This document shows, piece after piece, positions 35,642-43,131 of a stretch of 64,000 nt of DNA (position 1 is the first letter of the stretch; each line of letters begins with the position of its first letter). The position numbers were made by a program, and so were the translations under genes. The stretch is taken from assembly GCF_014203735.1 (NCBI RefSeq), contig NZ_JACHJQ010000002.1, positions 682,001 through 746,000 of the forward strand. Reading direction: 5' to 3'. Source of the stretch: Actinophytocola algeriensis. GTDB taxonomy: Bacteria > Actinomycetota > Actinomycetes > Mycobacteriales > Pseudonocardiaceae. The notes beneath the pieces were generated by a model. That model was not told the DNA's origin, did not search any database, and saw only the letters and a list, made by a program, of their open reading frames with translations.

Positions 35642-36541
35642 GTGACCGATCCGGACCAGCAGCCGACCGCACCCGACGTCCCAGCCGACGAGCCGCTCGT
35701 CGAGCCAGTGATGATCTGTGCCTTCGAGGGGTGGAACGACGCGGGCGACGCCGCGACAGCTGCCATCGAACACCTGCAGCTGACCTGGGAGGCCAACGCG
35801 CTCTCCGAGGTCGACCCGGACGACTACTACGACTTCCAGGTCACGCGCCCCACCGTCCGCATGGTCGACGGGGTGACGCGCCGGGTCGAGTGGCCGACCA
35901 CGAGGCTGTCGGTGTGCAGGCCGCCCGGTGCGACCAGAGACGTCGTCCTGATGCACGGCATCGAGCCGAACATGCGCTGGCGCAAGTTCTGCTCGGAGCT
36001 GATCGAGCAGATCGACGAACTGGGCATCAGCACCGTGATCACGCTCGGTGCGCTGCTCGCCGACACCCCGCACACCCGCCCGGTCCCGGTGACCGGCACC
36101 GCCTACGACGCGGCGTCCGCCGCCCGGTTCGGCCTCGAACGCTCCCGGTACGAAGGCCCGACGGGCATCGTCGGCGTGCTGCAGGACGCGTGCGTGCAGG
36201 CCGGGGTGCCCGCGATCTCCATCTGGGCCGCGGTGCCGCACTACGTGTCGCAGCCGCCGTCGCCCAAGGCCACACTCGCGCTGCTGCACCGCGTCGAGGA
36301 GGTCCTGGACATCGAGGTCCCGCTCGGTGACCTGCCCGACCAGGCCGAGGAGTGGCAGCGCACGGTCAGCGAGATGGCCGAGGAGGACGAGGACGTCCGC
36401 AACTACGTCCGCGCACTCGAGGAGCGCGGCGACGCGGACCTGGCGCTGAACGAGACCAGCGGCGACGCGATCGCCGCCGAGTTCGAGCGCTACCTGCGGC
36501 GGCGTCGGCCGGGTCCTGGCCGGGGCCCCTCCGGTGTGTGA
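35642..36541 (+). CDS. PAC2-family protein
   Basis: A 299-aa protein of the PAC2 family, named after a eukaryotic proteasome-assembly chaperone; the bacterial proteins have no proven role. The family start is PVMICAFEGWNDAGDAATAA, followed by LMHGIEPNMRWRKFCSELIE, ITLGALLADTPHTRPVPVTG and a Glu-rich helical end with an RRRR tail. The GTG at 35642 fits a leaderless start. Its presence about 10 kb from the proteasome genes matches M. tuberculosis (Rv2125). A link to the proteasome is unproven. Confidence 0.88.
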   Translation: MTDPDQQPTAPDVPADEPLVEPVMICAFEGWNDAGDAATAAIEHLQLTWEANALSEVDPDDYYDFQVTRPTVRMVDGVTRRVEWPTTRLSVCRPPGATRDVVLMHGIEPNMRWRKFCSELIEQIDELGISTVITLGALLADTPHTRPVPVTGTAYDAASAARFGLERSRYEGPTGIVGVLQDACVQAGVPAISIWAAVPHYVSQPPSPKATLALLHRVEEVLDIEVPLGDLPDQAEEWQRTVSEMAEEDEDVRNYVRALEERGDADLALNETSGDAIAAEFERYLRRRRPGPGRGPSGV

Positions 36542-36556
36542 TGCGCGTCTGACCTG

Positions 36557-37702
36557 GTGCCACTGACCGACCGCGCCCGGATCACACGCGCCGGACTGCA
36601 CGCGGGCGGGTTCCTGGGACCGTTCGGCGGCGGCGTCACCGCCTCGATGCTGCCGGAGCTGGGCAACGACTTCGGCGTCTCGACGTCGGTGGCCTCGGCC
36701 ACCATCACGGCCTACCTGGTGCCGTTCGCCGCGTTCATGCTGTTCTCCGGCACGCTCGGCGCGCGCTGGGGCAGGCGGCGCAGCGTGCTGGGCGCGTACG
36801 TGGTGTCGTTCGCGGGCTCGGTGCTGTGCGTGGTCTCGACCACGTTCCCGCTGCTTCTGGTGGGCCGGGGCGTGCAGGGCATCGCGAACGCGTTCACCAC
36901 TCCCCTGCTGCTGGCGACACTCGCCGCCACCACACCGCGCGACCGGCTGTCGCGGTCGCTCGGGCTGTTCGCGTCGCTGCAGGCGGCAGGCCAGACGAGC
37001 GGGCCGCTGGTCGGTGGGCTGGCCGCGGAGGCGACGTGGCGGCTGGCGTTCGTGGGGGTCGGGGTGGCGGCCGTGGTGCTGGCGATGATCGGCGTGCCGC
37101 GCGACGACCACGGCGGCCGTCCACCGGAGCCGGTCAGCCTGCGTTCGGCGTGGCGCCCGGAGGTGCTGCGGGCCGCGGCCGTGGCGCTCGTGGGCTGGGG
37201 CTGTCTCGGCGGGCTGACGTTCCTGGTCGCGTTCCGCACCGACGACGGCTTCGGCCTGACCGCCGGCCAGCGCGGACTGCTGCTGACGGCGTTCGGCGTG
37301 GTCGGCATGCTCACCGCCGGGCTCGTCGGCCGCGTCGTGGAACGCATCGGCGGGCGCAGAGGCGCACTGATCGGCGCGGTGGCGGGCGCGGTCCCGGTGG
37401 CGCTGATCGGCATGGTGCCGTGGGTGGGTGCCGTCGGGGTGCTGTGGGCACTGGGCGGTTTCTGCGCGCAGTTCATCCAGGTCGGTCTCAATACGCTCGT
37501 ACTGACAAGCGACCACAACCCGGCGGGTGCGGTGTCGGTCGTACAGGCGTTCCGGTTCATCGGCGCGGCGGCGGCCCCGATCGCGATCACGCCGATCTAC
37601 CACCACTCGGCGGTGCTGGGCTTCCTGATCCCGGCAGTGCTGCTGGTGGTGACGGCACCCGTGGCACTGATGAGCCGCGGCTACGCGAAGGTGAGCCGCT
37701 GA
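36557..37702 (+). CDS. MFS transporter
   Basis: A 381-aa major facilitator with 12 predicted helices. The loop 2-3 signature is [20 protein letters not shown], and [20 protein letters not shown] is its counterpart in the second half. The length is on the short side. GTG 36557 lies 15 nt after the PAC2 stop, so it may share that transcript. Substrate unknown; sugar or drug efflux are possible. Confidence 0.85.
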   Translation: MPLTDRARITRAGLHAGGFLGPFGGGVTASMLPELGNDFGVSTSVASATITAYLVPFAAFMLFSGTLGARWGRRRSVLGAYVVSFAGSVLCVVSTTFPLLLVGRGVQGIANAFTTPLLLATLAATTPRDRLSRSLGLFASLQAAGQTSGPLVGGLAAEATWRLAFVGVGVAAVVLAMIGVPRDDHGGRPPEPVSLRSAWRPEVLRAAAVALVGWGCLGGLTFLVAFRTDDGFGLTAGQRGLLLTAFGVVGMLTAGLVGRVVERIGGRRGALIGAVAGAVPVALIGMVPWVGAVGVLWALGGFCAQFIQVGLNTLVLTSDHNPAGAVSVVQAFRFIGAAAAPIAITPIYHHSAVLGFLIPAVLLVVTAPVALMSRGYAKVSR

Positions 37703-37703
37703 C

Positions 37704-37733
37704 GTAGCACCGGTGGCTACCCGGGGCTACACT
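37704..37733 (+). promoter_or_regulatory. Toxin-antitoxin promoter and operator
   Basis: GTAGCACCGGTGGCTAC (37704-37720) is a near-palindrome just after the MFS stop. A third GCTAC half-site overlaps the -10-like TACACT (37728-37733), which ends 6 nt before the antitoxin GTG. This fits autoregulation by a Phd-type antitoxin and a leaderless mRNA. Confidence 0.5.
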
Positions 37734-37739
37734 GGCGCG

Positions 37740-38018
37740 GTGAAGGTCATCACGCAGCGGGAGTTCCGGAACAACTCCGCCGCGATCATGGACGCGGTCG
37801 AGGCCGGCGAGACCTACCAGGTAACGCGCAACGGCGTCATGGTCGCCGAGCTACGCCCGGTTTCCCGCAGGCGCAAGCTGAGCGCCGAGGAACTGGTGGA
37901 GCGGCACAAGAAACTGCTCAGTGTCGACTACGCCGAGATGCGGCGGGAAGCCGACGAGTTCTTCGGCACCGAGGACCGCGTCGGCCAGCACGATCCATGG
38001 GAGCGTGCCCGTGGCTGA
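37740..38018 (+). CDS. Phd/YefM-type antitoxin
   Basis: A 92-aa antitoxin. The N-terminal DNA-binding fold is clear: [40 protein letters not shown]. The C-terminal half is a charged helix region ([20 protein letters not shown]) that would wrap the toxin. GTG 37740 is chosen by family start and promoter position. It overlaps the toxin gene by 8 nt. Confidence 0.88.
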   Translation: MKVITQREFRNNSAAIMDAVEAGETYQVTRNGVMVAELRPVSRRRKLSAEELVERHKKLLSVDYAEMRREADEFFGTEDRVGQHDPWERARG

Positions 38019-38415
38019 TCGTCACGAGTCAGGCGTACTGAACACCTGCGTGTACATCGATCTTGAACGACTCGACGCGACCGCGCTGCCGTCGATCCCG
38101 GAAATCACCGCGATCACGATGGCTGAGCTGCACCAGGGCGTCGCGATGGCCAAGAGCGCGGCGGCCCGAGCGGCCCGAGCCGAGAAGCTGGGCGTTGCCA
38201 TCGTCGACTTCGATCCCCTGCCGTTCGACGGCGACGCCGCGACTCGTTACGGCTCGCTCGTGGCCCTGACCCTGGAGGCCGACCGGGACCCCAGGCCACG
38301 CAAGCTCGATCTGATGATCGCCGCGATCGCGTCGTCGCGGGGCCTGCCGCTCTACACCCGCGACATCGACGACTTCGCAGGCCTCGACGACATGGTGACG
38401 GTCATCGCGGTCTGA
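38011..38415 (+). CDS. PIN-domain (VapC-like) toxin with altered first acidic residue
   Basis: A 134-aa PIN-domain protein; active members are Mg-dependent RNases that cut tRNA or other RNA. Acidic sites seen: Glu39 in [12 protein letters not shown], Asp100 in [11 protein letters not shown] and Asp118/121 in LYTRDIDDF. The first catalytic Asp, which normally sits in a LDTxxxID-type motif, is Asn11 here (VLNTCVYID), so activity may be lost or reduced; Asp17 nearby could compensate. GTG 38011 overlaps the antitoxin stop. Confidence 0.85.
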   Translation: MADRHESGVLNTCVYIDLERLDATALPSIPEITAITMAELHQGVAMAKSAAARAARAEKLGVAIVDFDPLPFDGDAATRYGSLVALTLEADRDPRPRKLDLMIAAIASSRGLPLYTRDIDDFAGLDDMVTVIAV

Positions 38416-38416
38416 G

Positions 38417-38448
38417 CGGTGGCCCCGATCGTGCGGCCGGGGCCACCG
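38417..38448. terminator. Bidirectional terminator between PIN toxin and mshC
   Basis: An 11-bp perfect stem: CGGTGGCCCCG (38417-38427) with CGGGGCCACCG (38438-38448) and a 10-nt loop, lying between convergent genes. No U-tract. Confidence 0.65.
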
Positions 38449-38455
38449 GCGGATG

Positions 38456-39694
38456 TCAGAGCAGAACGCCGAGCAGGGCGTCCACCGCGGTGCGGACCAG
38501 TGCGCCGCTGTCCGCGTCGGAACCGCCCGTCGACAGGGCCTCCGCCGCCCACGCGTCCACGGCCGCCAAGGCCGCCGGGCTGTCCAGGTCGTTCGACAGG
38601 TGTGACCGCAGCCTGCCGACCAGGTCCGCCGCGGGCGGTGCGGCGTCCAGGGCCACCGCGGCCCGCCAGCGCGCGAGGCGTTCCTGTGCGGTCGACAGCA
38701 CCTCGCCGGTCCACGGGCGGTCGTCGCGGTAGTGGCCGGACAGCAGGCCGAGGCGGACGGCCATCGGGTCGATCTTGTCCGCGCGCAGGCGGGACACGAA
38801 CACGAGGTTCCCCCGCGACTTGGACATCTTCTCGCCGTCCAGGCCGATCATCCCGGCGTGCGTGTAGTGCCTGGCGAACGGCTGCTCGCCGGTCAGCGCC
38901 TCGGCGTGCGCTGCGCTGAACTCGTGGTGCGGGAAGATCAGGTCCGACCCGCCGCCCTGCAGGTCGAAGCGCATCCCGAGCCGGTTCAGCGCGATGACGC
39001 TGCACTCGACGTGCCAGCCGGGACGGCCAGGACCCAGCTCGCTCTCCCAGCTCGGCTCGTCGGGCCGCGCCGCGCGCCACAGCAGCGCGTCGAGCGGGTG
39101 CCGCTTCCCCGCGCGGTCCGGGTCGCCGCCGCGCTCGGCGAAGTAGGTGGCCATCTCGTCGGGCGAGTAGTGCGACACCGTGCCGAACCGGCCGGACGCC
39201 AGGTGCGAGAAGTAGATGTCCGGGAACTCGGGGTCGTCGACGCGGTAGGCGATGCCGTCGGTCAGCAGCTTCGCGACCGCCTCCACGATCTCCGGGATCG
39301 ACTCGACGGCACCGAGGTAGTCCCTCGGCGGCAACACGCGCAGCGCCGTCATGTCCTCGCGGAACAGCGCCGTCTCGCGCATGGCCAGCACGACCCAGTC
39401 GTCCTGGTCCCGTTCGGCGCGTTCCAGCAGCGGGTCGTCCACGTCGGTGACGTTCTGCACGTAGTGCACGTCGTGTCCGTTGTCGAGCCACTGCCGGTGC
39501 ACCAGGTCGAACGCGAGGTAGGTCGCCGCGTGCCCGAGGTGGGTCGCGTCGTACGGGGTGATGCCGCACACGTACATGGTCGCGACCGGGCCGGGGGCCG
39601 TCGGGCGGATCTCGCGCGCCGCGGTGTCGTAAAGCCGCAGCGGACGGGGGGTACCGGGTACCCGGGGCACCGGGGTGGATGGCCAGCTCTGCAT
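38456..39694 (-). CDS. mshC: Mycothiol ligase MshC (Cys:GlcN-Ins ligase)
   Basis: A 412-aa enzyme that joins cysteine to GlcN-Ins with ATP, the third step of mycothiol synthesis. It is a class I cysteinyl-tRNA synthetase relative: the zinc/HIGH region is [20 protein letters not shown], further zinc ligands are in [10 protein letters not shown] and [12 protein letters not shown], and the KMSKS loop is intact ([12 protein letters not shown]). It lacks the CysRS anticodon domain, which distinguishes MshC. TAGGGT ends 7 nt before the ATG, suggesting a leaderless mRNA. Confidence 0.95.
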   Translation of the reverse strand: MQSWPSTPVPRVPGTPRPLRLYDTAAREIRPTAPGPVATMYVCGITPYDATHLGHAATYLAFDLVHRQWLDNGHDVHYVQNVTDVDDPLLERAERDQDDWVVLAMRETALFREDMTALRVLPPRDYLGAVESIPEIVEAVAKLLTDGIAYRVDDPEFPDIYFSHLASGRFGTVSHYSPDEMATYFAERGGDPDRAGKRHPLDALLWRAARPDEPSWESELGPGRPGWHVECSVIALNRLGMRFDLQGGGSDLIFPHHEFSAAHAEALTGEQPFARHYTHAGMIGLDGEKMSKSRGNLVFVSRLRADKIDPMAVRLGLLSGHYRDDRPWTGEVLSTAQERLARWRAAVALDAAPPAADLVGRLRSHLSNDLDSPAALAAVDAWAAEALSTGGSDADSGALVRTAVDALLGVLL

Positions 39695-39701
39695 GCTTCC
39701 G

Positions 39702-39707
39702 ACCCTA
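39702..39707 (-). promoter_or_regulatory. -10-like hexamer TAGGGT for mshC
   Basis: Minus-strand TAGGGT, then 7 nt, then the mshC ATG; no Shine-Dalgarno sequence. Confidence 0.4.
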
Positions 39708-39823
39708 AACGTCCGACTGGATGGGGTCCGTACGACGGGATCATGTGACGCCCGTTACACCGCGTCATCGGAGCGCGACCTACCAAGTACGCGAGCCGAG
39801 CGAACGAGAAGAAGGTGGCGGCC

Positions 39824-40999
39824 ATGACAGCGGCTGCAGACGGGACGACAGGACGGTATCTGGTCCTGCTCGAGGACGACTGGACCGACGCGACCAGCGA
39901 GCTGAACCGGGTGGCGGGCATCCGCACCGCGGACACCGCGGACGGTGAGGCGGCGGCGCTGTGGGAAGCGGACGGTCTGCTGATGAACGAACTGGGGGTC
40001 GCGCTGGTCAGCGCCGACGGCGACCAGGTCGCCGCACTCGCGCGGGCCGCCGACGAGCCGGGCCCGATCGCGCTGATCGAACCGGAGCGCTACGTGGAGG
40101 CGATCGAGCCGTCCACGCCGGTGGCGGACACCGACACCCAGACGGTCGACGAGTCGGTGTTCACCTGGGGTCTGCAGGCCACGGGCGCGCAGAACAGCCT
40201 GGCGACCGGCGAGGGCATCAAGGTGGCCGTGCTGGACACCGGCTTCGACCTCCAGCACCCGGACTTCGGGGGCCGGACCGTGGTGTCCCAGTCCTTCGTC
40301 CAGGGCGAGGAGGCGCAGGACGGCCACGGTCACGGCACGCACTGCGTCGGCACGTCCTGCGGCCCCCGCGAGGTCGACGACGGCCCCGGCTACGGGGTGG
40401 CCCACAAGGCGGACATCTACGTGGGCAAGGTACTGAGCAACCGGGGCTCCGGCGCGGACGGCGGCATCCTGTCCGGCATCGACTGGGCGATCACGAACGG
40501 CTGCTCGGTCGTGTCGATGTCGCTCGGCGCGCCGACCCAGCCGGGGCAGGCGTACTCCCGCACGTTCGAGCGGGTCGCGACCAGGGCGCTGGAGAAGGGC
40601 ACGCTGATCATCGCGGCCGCGGGCAACGAGAGCGACCGGCGGTCGGACCGGATCAACCCGGTCGGGCACCCCGCGAACTGCCCGTCGATCATGGCGATCA
40701 GCGCGGTCGACGTGGCCGGGAAGATGGCGTACTTCTCGTGCGGGACGGTGGACGCGATCGGTGCCATCGACCTGACCGGCCCCGGCGTCGACGTGCACTC
40801 CAGCTGGCCGATGCCATTGCGGTACAAGAGGATCTCCGGCACCAGCATGGCGACCCCGCACTCGGCCGGCGTCGCGGCGCTCATCGCGCAGGCCACCGGC
40901 GCACGGGGACTGGAGCTGTGGGCCCGGTTGTCGCAGTACGCGCGGCGGCTGCCTTTGCCTGCCACCGACGTTGGTGCAGGATTGATGCAAGCGCCCTGA
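39824..40999 (+). CDS. Subtilisin-like serine peptidase (S8)
   Basis: A 391-aa protease. The catalytic triad is Asp138 (VAVLDTGFDLQHPD), His170 (GHGHGTHCVG) and Ser341 (SGTSMATPHSAG), with oxyanion Asn268 (AAAGNES). Residues about 10-95 form an I9-like prodomain (RYLVLLEDDW...IEPERYVEAI). No signal peptide is visible, so it may be cytoplasmic or exported in an unusual way. ATG 39824 follows GAAGAAGG; GTG 39815 is possible. The next gene encodes a second, separate I9-like domain, a likely partner. Confidence 0.9.
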   Translation: MTAAADGTTGRYLVLLEDDWTDATSELNRVAGIRTADTADGEAAALWEADGLLMNELGVALVSADGDQVAALARAADEPGPIALIEPERYVEAIEPSTPVADTDTQTVDESVFTWGLQATGAQNSLATGEGIKVAVLDTGFDLQHPDFGGRTVVSQSFVQGEEAQDGHGHGTHCVGTSCGPREVDDGPGYGVAHKADIYVGKVLSNRGSGADGGILSGIDWAITNGCSVVSMSLGAPTQPGQAYSRTFERVATRALEKGTLIIAAAGNESDRRSDRINPVGHPANCPSIMAISAVDVAGKMAYFSCGTVDAIGAIDLTGPGVDVHSSWPMPLRYKRISGTSMATPHSAGVAALIAQATGARGLELWARLSQYARRLPLPATDVGAGLMQAP

Positions 41000-41017
41000 G
41001 AAAGTCGAGGAGGCCTG

Positions 41018-41257
41018 GTGGCGGACGAGCAGGTGGTCATCTCGGTGGCCGACGACCAGGTCGACGACATGTCCACCGTGGTGGACGCGCTGCGGGCCGC
41101 CGGCCTGCGGGTGAGCGAGGTGCTCGGCAGTGCCGGAGTCGTGACCGGCACGGTCGACGGGGCGGCGCTGGCCTCCCTGTCGACCGTGCCCGGTGTCGTC
41201 GACGTGGAACGGTCCCGGGTGTACCAGGCGCCGCCGCCCGACTCACCCGTGCAGTAG
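41018..41257 (+). CDS. Small I9-inhibitor-like protein paired with the subtilase
   Basis: A 79-aa protein: VVISVADDQVDDMSTVVDAL, RAAGLRVSEVLGSAGVVTGT, then ALASLSTVPGVVDVERSR. This beta-alpha-beta-beta-alpha-beta pattern resembles the I9 inhibitor/propeptide fold of subtilisins. It starts 18 nt after the subtilase stop, with GAGGAGG upstream, so both are co-expressed. Likely roles are an intramolecular-chaperone-like folding aid or an inhibitor in trans. Its end overlaps the convergent AKR by 15 nt. Confidence 0.72.
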   Translation: MADEQVVISVADDQVDDMSTVVDALRAAGLRVSEVLGSAGVVTGTVDGAALASLSTVPGVVDVERSRVYQAPPPDSPVQ

Positions 41258-42211
41258 GCGCGCGACCTCGGCCATCTGCTCCGGACGCAGTGGGCCGTGT
41301 GCGAGCGCGCCCGCGTTGTCCTTCGCCTGGGTAACGTTGCGGAAACCCGGGATCGGGATGGTCCGCCCGCTGCGGGCCCACAGCCACGCCAGCGCGCCCT
41401 GTGCGAGGGTGCGGCCGTCGCTGGTGAGGATGTCGCGCAGGCCGTCCACCACCGCCGCCCACTCGGCGGTCGGCACACCGTCGCTGAAGAACCGCAGCCA
41501 CTCCGGCGCGGCCGAGCGGATGTCCGCGCCGGTCGCGGGCCTGCTGCCGTCCCGTCGGCCGAGCAGGCCCATGGCGAGCGGGGTGCGGTTGACGCTCGCG
41601 AGACCGTGCCGCTCGCACAGGTCGAGGATCTCCGGCGCGTCGTGCAGCACGGACAGCTCGTGCTGCACGGCGACGTGACCCGGCCTGCCCGCCCAGGCCG
41701 CCGCCCGCTCCGGGTCGTCGGTGCTCCACGCGAAGCCGAGGATGAGCCCCTCCTTGACCAGGTCCTCGGCCGCGTCGGCGAGCGGCGCGGCCTCCTCGAC
41801 GGTGGGTCCGGTGTGGAGCTGGTAGAGGTCGAGGTGGTCGGTGCCGAGCCGGGTGAGCGTGGCCCGGATGGCCCTGTTCATGTACTCGACGGTCTGGTCG
41901 GTGCCGGTGAGCACCTTCGTGTCCTCGTCGAACACGTTGCCCCACTTGCTCGCGATCACCACCTCGTCGCGCCGCTTGCCGAGTGCCCGCCCGAGCACCC
42001 GCTCGCTGCGGCCCGCGCCGTAGACGTCGGCCGTGTCGAAGAAGGTGACCCCGAGGTCGAGCGCGGCGTGGATGGCGGCGACCGACTCGTCGTCGTCGAC
42101 CTCGCCCCAGCCGAGTGGTTTGCCCTCCGTGTCGGAGAAGGGGCCGCCGATGGCCCAGCACCCGAAGCCGAGTGCGCTGACCTCGCGGTCCCCCAGTGGT
42201 CGTGTCGTCAT
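41243..42211 (-). CDS. Aldo/keto reductase (second copy in the window)
   Basis: A 322-aa NADPH-dependent oxidoreductase of the AKR superfamily (yeast Kvbeta/AKR11-like group). Catalytic Asp and Tyr are in FFDTADVYGAGRSER, Lys in VIASKWGNVF, and His in DLYQLHTGP; the cofactor-binding end is IPIPGFRNVTQAKDNAGAL. ATG 42211 is chosen because the AKR fold starts there; the longer open frame upstream only reads through the 31-bp repeats. It is not closely similar to the AKR in the proteasome locus. Substrate unknown. Confidence 0.9.
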   Translation of the reverse strand: MTTRPLGDREVSALGFGCWAIGGPFSDTEGKPLGWGEVDDDESVAAIHAALDLGVTFFDTADVYGAGRSERVLGRALGKRRDEVVIASKWGNVFDEDTKVLTGTDQTVEYMNRAIRATLTRLGTDHLDLYQLHTGPTVEEAAPLADAAEDLVKEGLILGFAWSTDDPERAAAWAGRPGHVAVQHELSVLHDAPEILDLCERHGLASVNRTPLAMGLLGRRDGSRPATGADIRSAAPEWLRFFSDGVPTAEWAAVVDGLRDILTSDGRTLAQGALAWLWARSGRTIPIPGFRNVTQAKDNAGALAHGPLRPEQMAEVARLLHG

Positions 42212-42262
42212 GTCTGACCATCGTGGTACGTGGAGCGCGCTCCAGGTCCAGAGTAAATTTCT

Positions 42263-42442
42263 ACTGAGCGGAGCTTGCGGAGCGAACAATGTGACTGAGC
42301 GGAGCTTGCGGAGCGAACAATGTGACTGAGCGGAGCTTGCGGAGCGAACATCGGAACTGAGCGGAGCTTGCGGAGCGAACATCGGAACTGAGCGGAGCTT
42401 GCGGAGCGAACATCGGAACTGAGCGGAGCTTGCGGAGCGAAC
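42263..42442 (+). repeat. 31-bp tandem repeat array, five full copies and one partial, ending at a start codon
   Basis: Units start at 42263, 42294, 42325, 42356, 42387 and 42418. The first 26 bases, with core GCGGAGCTTGCGGAGCGAAC, are identical in all; the last five vary (ATGTG, ATGTG, TCGGA, TCGGA, TCGGA, TGGGA). The sixth unit runs into the DUF427 gene and supplies its GGAG ribosome-binding site and ATG. In units 1 and 2 the same GGAG precedes ATG-TGA, a start codon followed at once by a stop. No spacers, so not CRISPR. Confidence 0.9.
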
Positions 42443-43111
42443 ATGGGAGGCCGCGTGCGCAAAGAGGTGAGCCCCAAGCGGGTCCGGGTGTATGCGGGTG
42501 GCCGGCTGGTCGCCGACAGCAAGGCGCCGGTGCTGGTGTGGGAGATCCCGCACTACCCGACCTACTACCTGCCCGCGGCGGACGTCCTCGCCGAGGTCAC
42601 GCCAGACGGCGACGTGGTGGTCGGTGACGTGACGTTGCCGGGGGCGGCCACGCGCGTCGACGACCTGGTGCGGCTGGAGTTCTCGGCCATGGACGAGTGG
42701 CTGGAGGAGGACGAGCCGATCTACGTGCACCCGCGCGACCCGTACAAGCGGGTGGACATCCTCGCCAGCTCGCGGCACGTGGAGGTGCGGATCGACGGGG
42801 AGACCGTCGCGTCGTCGCGGCAGCCGAGGATCCTCTTCGAGACCTCGCTGCCGCCTCGGTACTACCTGCCGCTGTCGGACGTGCGGATGGAACTGCTGCG
42901 GCCTTCGGCGACCTCGACGTCCTGTCCGTACAAGGGGACGGCGTCGTACTGGAGCGTCGGCGACCACGAGGACATCGTGTGGATCTACCGCAGCCCGTTG
43001 CCGGAGAGCCAGAAGATCACGGGCATGGCGTGCTTCTACAACGAGAAGGTGGACCTGTACGTCGACGGCGAGCAGCAGGAGCGGCCGCGGTCACCGTTCA
43101 GCGATGCGTGA
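42443..43111 (+). CDS. Tandem DUF427 protein
   Basis: A 222-aa protein with two DUF427 domains. The first (about 15-90) has VRVYAGGRLVADSKAPVLVW and YPTYYLPAADVLAEV; the second (about 95-205) has VEVRIDGETVASSRQPRILF, YYLPLSDVRMELL and the family signature CPYKGTASYWSV. DUF427 function is not established. ATG 42443 is set by the GGAG in the last repeat unit; GTG 42455 (VRKEVSPKRV) is a possible alternative. It diverges from the AKR gene. Confidence 0.85.
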   Translation: MGGRVRKEVSPKRVRVYAGGRLVADSKAPVLVWEIPHYPTYYLPAADVLAEVTPDGDVVVGDVTLPGAATRVDDLVRLEFSAMDEWLEEDEPIYVHPRDPYKRVDILASSRHVEVRIDGETVASSRQPRILFETSLPPRYYLPLSDVRMELLRPSATSTSCPYKGTASYWSVGDHEDIVWIYRSPLPESQKITGMACFYNEKVDLYVDGEQQERPRSPFSDA

Positions 43112-43131
43112 GCCTGCCCGGCGGTCGCGCG

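Noticed and set aside
42263-42442. Possible CRISPR array
   Set aside because: The 31-bp units follow each other without unique spacers and there are no cas genes; it is a simple tandem repeat. The Cas4-like nuclease at 31991 is far away and has a conserved repair-type neighbourhood.
42212-42967. N-terminal extension of the second AKR to 574 aa
   Set aside because: The extension only translates the 31-bp repeats (recurring LRKLRSVPMFAPQAPLS) and the antisense of the DUF427 gene; the AKR fold begins at 42211.
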